A stretch of DNA of 64,000 nt, from NCBI GenBank assembly GCA_910589415.1, contig OU342636.1, positions 1,780,437 through 1,844,436 of the forward strand, read 5' to 3'. A program made the translations under genes and the position numbers. Positions within the stretch are counted from its first letter, which is position 1, and every line of letters starts with the position of its first letter. The DNA comes from Malachius bipustulatus. Lineage: Eukaryota; Arthropoda; Insecta; Coleoptera; Melyridae. The notes under the pieces are model-generated. The model was not told where the DNA came from. It ran no database searches and saw only the letters and a list, made by a program, of their open reading frames with translations. This document shows positions 33,737-42,860 of this stretch, one piece after another.

Positions 33737-35230
33737 TTCTTCAATTTTTCACTCACTTGCTTCCTATATCTATATGGTATTGGATATGTTCTAATTTTAA
33801 AATTTTCTATTCCTCTAACTTCTAATTTGTGCACATAATCTTTTGCTATTCTGTTTTCTTTCATGACTAGTCCCCTATTTTTCATAATTACTTCTTTTAT
33901 TACTGTTAAATATTTCTCATTTACCTTCATCAGTTTTATATAATCCTCTATATCTTCTTTATAATTATCATACTTTGCAACATTTACTTCGTTTTCATAT
34001 TTTATATTTTCTAATTCTTTCTTTATTCTCTTTTCATCTTTTCCACAATAATTCTGTGCAACAAATTCTATCTCTTCTTCTTTAATCTTTACTATTTTAT
34101 TCTGATAATCTATCACTGCTCCTATGTTATGCAATTCGTCAGTTCCCAATACTATATCATTCTTCATATCTTTTACTACTAATAGTTGTGTGTCAATTTT
34201 TATTTTCTTGAATTCTAGTTGGACCGCTACTGATGTGTTCGTTTGAAATATTGTTTTACCATTCATACTTATTAAAGTTATTTTTGGAATTTTGATAATA
34301 TTTTCTGTTATTTTACATTTTGTAATTAAATCTTCTTTAATTGAGGAGCAGACTTTCAAATAGCATTTTGTCCATTTTTCATAATTCTCAGGAAATGAGA
34401 AAAACTGCCACAGATTTACTATTAAATTTATTGAAATAAATAAAACACCAAAATTTTATAAAAAAATGTATTGTTTTAACATAATTATAATTCTCAACAA
34501 TCGTTAACAGTTTTCCCAAAAATGAAATTTTTGATTTGGACAAACAGCTATTTGTTCGTCTTTGGCAAACAAAATACAGTTTGGTTGTCTCTGGTGGAAA
34601 AAATCCCGTCTCTTTGAACTAAAACAAATGAATTACCTTATCTCTCGTTTCCGTTCCTTGTTAGTTACATTCTTTTTTCTTTTTCTTGTCCCCCTATCTA
34701 GATCACCCACTATATGTTCCTCATAATTCTTTTTTTTTTTTTTTTTAAAGTTCAAACTAATTGTTTTTCCAACTATTTTCAACAGCACATTGAATGAAAA
34801 GTGATGAAAATAACTTTCTACAAACATAACCTGAACCCAACTAATGCGTTGACGCCACTTTAAGACTAGAGAGACAACCATGCTGCATTTTGTCCACAAT
34901 ATAATGCGATTTGGTTGTCTCTGACAATTGGACAAACGGCTTTTTGCTTGTCCAGGGTTTATTTGAAGTTGAAATACTAGCGGAAATAATTCTGTTTGGA
35001 TGTCTATCAATGCGTGGGTCGATTGCCATTATAACAGAGAGCACAACGCCATCTTTAGTTACAAATTTCAAAAAATGGACAAAATGCGATTTGAAAGTCT
35101 GCTCCTCAATTATTGAAGCTTCTGATCTTGTATCGATTAAAATTTGTACATTTTCTTCCTTAATTTTACTTATTATGTTTACTAAACTATTTACTTCTAA
35201 ATTTTCATTCAAACATTGATCATTCACGAA
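33730..35230 (-). pseudogene. Gypsy protease and N-terminal RT, broken by an insertion
   Basis: From 35,227 the frame reads QILIDTRSEASIIEEQ, the aspartic protease active site with Arg where DTG/DSG is expected. After EEQTFK, about 730 bp of foreign sequence intervenes (34,362-35,093). The frame at 34,359-33,730 then carries the rest of protease (VVKDMKNDIVLGTDEL, a typical C-terminal block) and the RT lead-in ending YPIPYRYRKQVSEK. It is inactive by insertion, frame change and active-site substitution. Confidence 0.85.
34362..35093. mobile_element. ~730-bp insertion in the gypsy protease, with inverted borders
   Basis: Its ends, CATTTTGTCCATTTTT and the complement, form a short inverted repeat that continues outward for ~22 bp into protease sequence: ATTGAGGAGCAGACTTTCAA at 34,340 faces its complement at 35,096-35,118. 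The body has repeats of TTTGGTTGTCTCTG (34,570 and 34,910) and a T15 run, but no transposase frame. It may be a non-autonomous DNA element; the family is unknown. Confidence 0.6.
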
Positions 35231-35259
35231 TTCTGATGGATGTTCATAATTACAGGTAT

Positions 35260-36813
35260 TTAGTTTTGGTTTGCGCCTTGGGAAAAAACCTGTTGTTCCC
35301 CTATTCTTGTTTCTCCATAACTTTCTCTCTCTTCTACTTCTTCTTGTTCAACTCTTCTTATATTATTCACTTGCCTTTCCCTTCCTTGATTGTTTTGGTT
35401 GTTTTGCGATCTTGGATATTGTGGTCTATTCTGTTGTTCCCGCATTACTCTCTGTTCACCTCCATTCCACTGTTGAGTATTATAATTTCTGTATTCACTA
35501 TCGTTAAATCTTGGTGTAAAGTTATTTCTATTCTGATATGTTCCGTGATTTGCATTATTTTTATTCGCGTTCCATCTCATTTGGTGACCATGTCTTCTAT
35601 CGTTGTAGCCTTGATTCTCATTCCTATTAAAACTGTTGTTTTGTATTGGAACAGTTCTTCGATTATATCTGTTTTCTGATTCGTTTTCGTTTCCCCCATT
35701 TCCAGATGTTCTTTCTATCCTCAATAAATAATTTGTAATTTGCTCTAGTGTTTTCATATTTTGAATAGAAATTGTTTCAGCAATTTGTGGACTATATTGT
35801 CTTGCAATGTATAAAATTATTTCTTCTTGACGCATCTCCGGCTTTAAATGTTGTGCAGAATTATACATTTGCATGGCGTAATTTGTCATGTTCATGCCAT
35901 TGGGGTTGTATTTACCAAAATATAAGTTTTCACGACAAATTGCTTGTTGGTATTCTCCCCAAAAATGTTTCATGAACAAATCTTCAAAATCTTCAAAGCT
36001 ATTGAATTCTTTCTCTTTTGCTGCAAACCATAATGCCGCGTTACCTTGCATAACTCTTCGCAAATATTCCTTGATCTCTTCAAAATCTTCAACGTGCTTC
36101 ATTTTATTTTTCACAGTATTTATGAACACCACAGCATGTAATTTCTTGTTTATTCCATCAAATATTATTCCTTCTTCTTTTGTTGGTATTATTACTCTTA
36201 CTTCCTGTCTCCCGTTCATGCTTCCTATGTTCATTTTCCTCCTTATTTCTTGTTTCATTTTCTCCACTTCATTTATGATATTTTCGTTTTCTTTTCCTCT
36301 ATTTTCCTTTTCTTTGTTAATGGCTTCTGAAAATTTCTGTACTTGTTCATGTATTACTGCCACCTCACTCCGTATGATATCTACCGTCAAATTTGTTTTG
36401 TCTATATTCTTTCCTACTACTTCTATCACATTTTCCAACTTTTGTTCTACTTCTTCTATTTTATCATCACAGATTGTTTTGTTTTGTTCAATTTTATCAT
36501 TTATTTCTTCCTTGAATTTTTCCACTTTCTCCATAACACCTTGTATTCCATCTTTTATTTCTTTTCTTCCTTCTTTAATTTCTTTTCTTCCTTCTTTAAT
36601 TTCTTTCATCATCCTCTTATTACTTTCTTCTATCATCTTTAACATAGCAATGTTTGTAATATCTTCTTTGACTTCTGACTTATCTTTCGCAGTATCTTCT
36701 AAAATCACTCGTATTGTTTCCGGCATATCTCCTCTCTCTTGATTTTCTGTTATATCTCCCTCAGCTTCTTTATCATAATCTTTCCTTAGAACCATTCTAT
36801 CTTGGTTCGACAT
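35260..36813 (-). CDS. Gypsy gag (517 aa)
   Basis: ATG at 36,813 (MSNQDRMVLRKDYDKEAEGD). The N-terminal ~200 residues are Glu/Lys-rich and predicted by eye to be coiled coil. A capsid-like region follows (FEDLFMKHFWGEYQQA, about 275-290), then an Asn/Arg/Gln-rich basic tail (about 375-500), probably nucleic-acid binding. No CCHC zinc knuckle is visible, which occurs in some gypsy lineages. The ORF is intact. Confidence 0.85.
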   Translation of the reverse strand: MSNQDRMVLRKDYDKEAEGDITENQERGDMPETIRVILEDTAKDKSEVKEDITNIAMLKMIEESNKRMMKEIKEGRKEIKEGRKEIKDGIQGVMEKVEKFKEEINDKIEQNKTICDDKIEEVEQKLENVIEVVGKNIDKTNLTVDIIRSEVAVIHEQVQKFSEAINKEKENRGKENENIINEVEKMKQEIRRKMNIGSMNGRQEVRVIIPTKEEGIIFDGINKKLHAVVFINTVKNKMKHVEDFEEIKEYLRRVMQGNAALWFAAKEKEFNSFEDFEDLFMKHFWGEYQQAICRENLYFGKYNPNGMNMTNYAMQMYNSAQHLKPEMRQEEIILYIARQYSPQIAETISIQNMKTLEQITNYLLRIERTSGNGGNENESENRYNRRTVPIQNNSFNRNENQGYNDRRHGHQMRWNANKNNANHGTYQNRNNFTPRFNDSEYRNYNTQQWNGGEQRVMREQQNRPQYPRSQNNQNNQGRERQVNNIRRVEQEEVEERESYGETRIGEQQVFSQGANQN

Positions 36814-36984
36814 TTTCTATTTAATTTTAATGCAAGATCTTGTAAATAATGAATAATTATTAAACTAACTACCATTAACTATTTCTATCTATATTTTAGA
36901 AAACTACCATTCAATACTCTAAATTTCTGTGATTTATTAATTTTTATGAACTAAATTTTGATTTAAAAATTTCAAAACTTCTGA

Positions 36985-37055
36985 ATAATTAAAAGAGAGT
37001 AGCCTTTGATTAATTAAAAGAGAGTAGCCTTTGATTAATTAAAAGAGAGTAGCCC
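36985..37055 (-). repeat. 25-bp leader repeats beside the primer site
   Basis: The unit TTGATTAATTAAAAGAGAGT plus AGCCT occurs about 2.7 times, and the last AGTAGCCCC overlaps the start of the primer-binding site. Confidence 0.85.
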
Positions 37056-37069
37056 CACGTTGGGCGCCA
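37052..37069 (-). other. tRNA-Lys-type primer-binding site
   Basis: The plus strand reads GCCCCACGTTGGGCGCCA, identical to the 3' end of animal tRNA-Lys (CUU) with CCA. It lies 2 nt inside the 5' LTR, the expected place for minus-strand priming. Confidence 0.9.
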
Positions 37070-37071
37070 AT

Positions 37072-38176
37072 TGTTATGGTATTCCTTTTCCCCCTTATCT
37101 AATTTATTATTATTAATTCTATTAAAAAAATTATACCATAAACAAATCAAATTTTAATGATTCTTTGAGGGCACTCTCTCTCTCAGTTGGGTTCAGTTGA
37201 AAAGAAAATTTTGATTTAATTCAATTTGAATTCTAATTTGAAAACTTTTTAACAAATACCTAATTTATTATTTGACATAATATTTATTACAGAAAATTAC
37301 AACAAAAAAACCTACCTCGAGCTCTCTGATTCTAAATTTTGTTAAAACTACACTTATAAGAATTTAAAATTAATTATCACATCAAAATAATCTTACAATA
37401 TCCTTCACAATATGCGTCTCGCAGCCTCGCTTCTCCTTTTCCTGATCTATCAACTCTCTCTGTCACTCTCTTCGTGTCTCACTGCTTCTCTTCTTCTTTC
37501 CGCTTCTCCTTCCTTTCTTAAATACAATCTGTAATTTCCTATCTTTTAGACATCTTCCAGGTTTCTTCCACTTCTTTTCAAGTTGATCTTCTCTATAATT
37601 TATCCCCTTCCGACTTCTTCACGTTCTCTTCGCTATCTATTTGTTCTTCTCTTTTGTGCTTCCAAAATAACTACCTTCACCCTTTTTACCTTTTCTTATA
37701 CACGCTCTTCTCAATTTCAATCTAATTAATTAATTCTCCTTGTTATCTACCTCTTTGTTCTTCTCCTTTTTCTTCCAAATAATTATTTTTACTTTTCTTA
37801 CTCTTTTCCTTGACAGTCCGCTTCACAAATTTTTTTAATTATTATCTTTTGACAACCTCTCTTCTTATAGTTTATTTCTTTCTTATCCTCTTCCACTAAA
37901 TATTACTTCTTCTTTTCTTTAATTCTTCTAAATCATTATTTTTTTAACTTCTCTTACTCTTTTCTGACAGTCCACTTTCTTAAAATCTCATTAATTCCTC
38001 GTTGCTATCAACATTTTTCTCCATTCACTTTTTTCTTTTTCTATACTGATTTTTTTAAACAATCCAAAATTTATTTTTGACATTTTTAATAATTAAATAC
38101 TAATAATTTTTATTTGTTAAAATCTTCAAATCAAATCCAAACTTTAATTATTAGGTGAACCTAATTTTTCATAACA
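37072..38176 (-). repeat. Gypsy 5' LTR (right)
   Basis: 1,105 bp, near-identical to 30,090-31,194. Outside it lies an AT microsatellite (38,177-38,192). Confidence 0.95.
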
Positions 38177-38191
38177 ATATATATATATATA

Positions 38192-39075
38192 TACAGTGTG
38201 ACCCATTTGTTCTTGAAACACCCTGTAGAATCTTAATTTATGGTGCGATTTTAAAGAAATTTCTCTTAAATCATAGAGCTTGATAAACTATATTTTGGGA
38301 GCAAAAAGCGTCTCATTCCTACAAAATCCAAGGCCTACTAGATCAGTTTTTACTTGTAAAATCTCAAAAATTCATATTAGCGATTTTTTTAGAAAAAAAC
38401 TGTGCACGCTACTGGATTCTCCAGCCCTCAAAACGGTACTGTAGTAAATTTTATTGGAAATGTCAGAGTAATAAGGATCTTGCAGTTATTTTAGAAATTC
38501 ATAATAGAACTCCGAATTTTCATTAATTTATTCGCAAAGGTCAAGAGAGACAAAATAGAAATTGTACGTCTAGTTGGTGATAATGTAGGTACTTTAATTT
38601 TTTAATTATAATTTTTAATTTATTTTATTTTTTTTATTTTTTTTATTTTTTAATTTTTTTTTATTTTTTTTTTACTTTTTTTTGCTTTTTTTAATTTTAA
38701 TTTTTACTTATGATAGCTTTTGACCTTTTTCAAATTAATTTATGAAAATTTGGAGTATGAAAATTATGGATTTCTAAAATAACTACAAGATTTTTTTACT
38801 CTGACATTTTCAATAAAATTTAGTACAGTGCCGTTTTGAGGGCTGGTGAATCCCGTGGCGTGCCCAGTTTTTTTCTAAAAAAATCGCTAATATGAATTTT
38901 TGAGATTTAACAAGTAAACACTGATCTAGTAGGCCTTGGATTTTGTAGGAATGAGACGCTTTTTGCTCCCAAAATATAGTTTATCAAGCTCTATGGTTTA
39001 AAAGAAATTTTTTCAAAATCGCACCATAAATTAAGATTCTACAGGGTGTTTCAAGAACAAATGGGTCACACTGTA
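38192..39075. mobile_element. Palindromic foldback element, 884 bp
   Basis: Starts TACAGTGTGACCCATTTG and ends with its complement. Arms of ~340 bp or more are good reverse complements (for example AGGCCTACTAGATCAG against CTGATCTAGTAGGCCT). The centre (about 38,560-38,710) is very T-rich. TA repeats lie on both sides. No ORF. Confidence 0.85.
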
Positions 39076-39233
39076 TATATATCGTGGGCAGGTGAATTTT
39101 GGAAAACTACTTTTTCGTGATCTGGGGGTCATGATCGGTGGACATTTGATGAGTTTGGGTGATTTTCGAAAAGTGATGTCGTCCTCAATAGTGTATTTTT
39201 TATTAAAAAATACACTAAAAGGGACAGTCAATA

Positions 39234-40956
39234 ACTTGGAACTCAGAAGCTGATCAAGCTTTGAAACTTCTCAAAGAACGACTAACTACAGCTCCCGTTC
39301 TAGCTAGCCCAGATTTCTCGAAGCATTTTTGCATACAGACGGATGCAAGTGATTTCGGTTTAGGTGCGGTGCTCTTTCAAGTGGAGGGAGATTTCGAACA
39401 CCCCATCGCCTTTGCTAGTCGAATGCTTTCGAAAGCCGAGAAGAAATACACCGTTACCGAAAGATAATGTTTAGGTGTCCTCTTTGGTATAGAGTATTTT
39501 CGCCCTTATGTCGAAGGTGCAAATTTCACAGTTTACACCGATCATGCCTCTCTTCTCTGGCTTCGTACTTTAAAAGATCCTATTGGTCGTGTAGCTAGAT
39601 GGTGTTTACGCCTCAGCCAGTTTGATTTCGACATTAAACACCGAAAAGGCACTTGCAATGTCCCTGCAGACTATCTTTCTCGTTCTATATCTTCTATCTC
39701 TCTCCAAAACTTTGTACCCGATGATTGGTATAAAGACATGGTCTCTAAAGTTATCGAGTTTCCTGAGAAATACCCTGACTTTACCATCAAAGACAATATT
39801 CTTTATAAACATGTTAAGCCTCGAGTGGAAGTCGTATCTAACATATCTGATTGGAAAATTGTTGTCCCTACCGAGAGGAAATAATTGCTCAATTTCATGA
39901 CCTCTAACTTCTGCACATTTTGGGGTAAGTAAAACTTTGGCAAGAATATCTGAAGTTTATTATTGGCCCAAAATGATTATCTCGGTCAAAAGGTACGTGA
40001 GAAACTGCCAGGTTTGCGGTTCACACAAAGCTCCAAACACTGCTCGCGTAGGACTCATGGGTAATTATAAGAAAATCAATTTTCTCTTCCAATTTCTCTC
40101 TATTGACTTCATGGGACCTTTCCCTCGATCCAAGGCTAGAAACACCCAACTCTTAGTCGTCACAGATTGGTTTTCGAAGTTCGTTTTGGTTAAACCAATG
40201 CCTAATGCTACAGCAGCTGCCGGCACAAAATTTCTTGAGAACCAAGTGTTCTTAATTTTCGGTGTGCCCCAAATTCTGCTTTGCGATAACGCTCAAATTT
40301 TTAAAAGCAGTCTATTTACTAACTTGCTAAAAAACGACGAAGTTAATTTGTGGTATAGCGCCAGGCATTTATCCCAGGTGAATCCGACCGAGAGAACGAA
40401 TCGTATCATCCTTACAGCCATCTCCTCTTACATCCGTGACAATCATAAGGATTGGGATAAAAATGTTTATAAAATTGCCCAAGCAATTAACTTGTCGGTG
40501 AGCGAAGTTACTAAACACACTCCAGCTTTCCTACTTTTCGCTAGAAATGTCCCTGTAGACGGAACCTTTTACAGTCCAGTCTCAGATAATTATCTAGAAT
40601 TACCTGATGATCTGTCTTATGTTCATCGAGAAAAAGACATATCTAAATTACCTCCCATTTTTAATGATATACGTGATAGGCTTAAGAAGGCTTACGAAGT
40701 AAGTAAGAAACATTATGACTTGCGTAAACGCCCTGATGTTTTCGCCGAGGATGACCTCGTTTGGAAACATACCTATCCACTTTCGAATGCTGCAAAGAAT
40801 TTTGCTGCTAAATTGGCCCCAAAATTCGTACTGTGTCGGATATCTAAAGTAGTGTCTAAATTAGTGTACGAATTACAAGACCAAGAAGGCAATCCCCTAG
40901 GTTTCTAAAGATTTGAAGGCGTATCGAGGAGAAGACCCGCCGAAAAGCGACGAATA
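39234..40956 (+). pseudogene. Ty3/gypsy relic: RNase H and integrase
   Basis: Opens mid-domain (WNSEADQALKLL), then RNase H with IQTDASDFGLG and, after an in-frame stop at 39,465, VYTDHASLLWL. Integrase follows with the finger (RNCQVCGSHK) and catalytic positions in LSIDFMGP, LLCDNAQIF and NPTERTNRI. A chromodomain-free tail ends near 40,956 after another frame change. RT, protease and gag are missing and no LTR was found, so this is a dead internal fragment. Confidence 0.85.
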
Positions 40957-41176
40957 GTTTCCTGCAATATCTTCTCTTTAATTTTATTTTCCTGCCTACC
41001 TTTATCTCTCTTTTTGTAATTAACAAAAATCCATTTAGAAAATGAGGTTTTGCAATACGTGAATTGAGAAAGCTCCGTTTCTTGTTGTATCTTAGAACGA
41101 ATGAAGAATGCATGTAGGATGAATACCGTATCTTTCAAAGCGTTTCTCAAGGATCTAGAAACTAGCTGTGTGAGTG
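40957..41176. other. 3' flank of the gypsy relic
   Basis: AT-rich DNA, possibly the relic's 3' UTR. Nothing further recognised. Confidence 0.4.
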
Positions 41177-42656
41177 TGTCATGACCTTAGACTATATTAA
41201 TAAATATGGACCGCGCCTTCCTATCTTAGCTTGAAGTCAGTTTTGGTTTGTTGATATTCTCTCTCGCACTCATATGCTGCTACTGGCGGGGTAAGGGGAA
41301 CGACGTAAAACGTAAACAAACAGAACGCAACGGCAGTGGCGCGCTCGAGTTCAGTTATAGGAAATGTAATAATTACATAAATTATAATAATGATCATAAT
41401 ATTCATATAATATTATTATTTTAATTGCAGTTTTTGTTACAAAAAACATAAATTATGGGAATACTAATAGATATTAAATTAAGAAAATATATACTTATAT
41501 CTACCTATACAAAATAAAAGGTACAAAAAGGTAATAACAATTTAGCAAATAAAAAATCGATAGGAAAGTCGGAAAGCAATATACATCAGTAGGTACCTAA
41601 AATATTTTTTCAATTTCTTACATATTTAGTTGATTTTATTCTAAAAATAAATTAAACGAACCTAATTGAAAATATGTCAGATACCTAATCACTAATTTTA
41701 AAATGCCCTGTATTACTAAAGCTTTTTTCTGATATTGCCTGGGAGTGAATTCGTCTCAATTTTAGAAGAATTAATTGCCGATAAAAAATGAAAGATCATG
41801 GAAAAAGTTTACCACATTTTAAAAATTTGCACCTTAAAATTAGTAATACCTAATCTGAAATTTTTTTAGTGTTCGTGCAACCGGGTCAAAGTCTTCTATT
41901 TCATATTCTTTGATGATATTGTTTGAATATTATTCCCCCTCTCCATATTCTGAGTATGTTAAATTAGAGGTTGACAATAATAATAGGTAATATACTTTCA
42001 AAAAGTCAGTATTTTTTATTTATTTAAATGGAATAATTTTTCCAAGTTGCATTTTTCAAAGTATTCAGTAGGTATTCAGTATGCTTTCGAAAATGAAAAA
42101 AAAAACTGTCAAACAATAATTGTTTTCACAAATTAAAAGATAAAACACTTACACTACGCTACGCCCATGACCATGTATGCTTTGTTTTGATTGACGGCTT
42201 TGCGTTGCTTACGTAGGAAACTGATAGATAGACTTACCTTCTTTCGAAGTTTTCTCAAAAACAGAACACGTTTTCGCCACTTTTTTTTAACTTAATTGAA
42301 AAATTAATTATTAAAGCTTAAAACGAGTGAAAGCTAGAGCTGAAAATATAAATAACAAGGAACTTACAACTGTTTGAAAAACACGAACTCTTATTATGGT
42401 ATTATGTAAACAAACCGTCTGACAGGATGTAAACATTCATGTTGCCAGATGTAGCAAAGTAAAACGGGTATAAGGGATCCATCGATGTTTATTGCCCACC
42501 AATAACACTGGAGAGGTTGCGCTCTTGTATTGTAAGTGCCAGTTTCAGTATTGATCTGGCATTCATTGTTTTGTTTAGAGAGAGAGGGATGTCGGAACAC
42601 TTTTTCAGTGTTTATGTCTTGGTCCATATTTATTAATATAGTCTAAGGTCATGACA
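41177..42656. mobile_element. 1.48-kb element with 36-bp terminal inverted repeats
   Basis: Both ends read inward TGTCATGACCTTAGACTATA and on to ATATGGACC (41,177-41,212 and 42,621-42,656). Flanks GAGTG and AAGTG are a possible imperfect 5-bp duplication. The ends are TG...CA, so a solo LTR of the preceding gypsy relic is the alternative, though 36-bp inverted ends are long for an LTR. Inside, a 77-codon minus-strand frame begins at the right repeat (MDQDINTEKVF) with no known homologue. Confidence 0.55.
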
Positions 42657-42860
42657 AAGTGTAAATGTTGCTATTTTTGGGATCGGTATCTGTTATCCTC
42701 GGGCTCTTATTCAATTTTGTTTCTCATTTTTGAGAACTCATATTTTTTTCTGGTTGTCTAAATTATTACCTCAAGAAGTAACTATTCGTCTATCTTGTCT
42801 GACTAACGTTTACCAGTCTAATGTTATCTCTTAAATTTTCTTATGTTCATTGAACTAAAG
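42657..42860. other. Spacer
   Basis: Short AT-rich spacer before the hairpin-rich tract; nothing recognised. Confidence 0.4.

Larger units (their letters stand above)
30090..38176 (-). mobile_element. Ty3/gypsy LTR retrotransposon with 1,105-bp LTRs
   Basis: LTRs at 30,090-31,194 and 37,072-38,176 start TGTTATGGTATTCC and end TTTTTCATAACA; I noticed one difference (T/C near 30,236). Both are flanked by AT-repeat sequence, so the target duplication (ATAT) is not decisive. The primer site, gag, protease remnants and RT-RNase H-integrase lie between on the minus strand. The protease is disrupted, so this copy is not autonomous despite its young LTRs. Confidence 0.95.

Noticed and set aside
35888..36742. 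284-codon plus-strand frame opposite gypsy gag
   Set aside because: Antisense shadow of gag; Ser/Phe-rich composition results from the Glu/Lys-rich sense frame.
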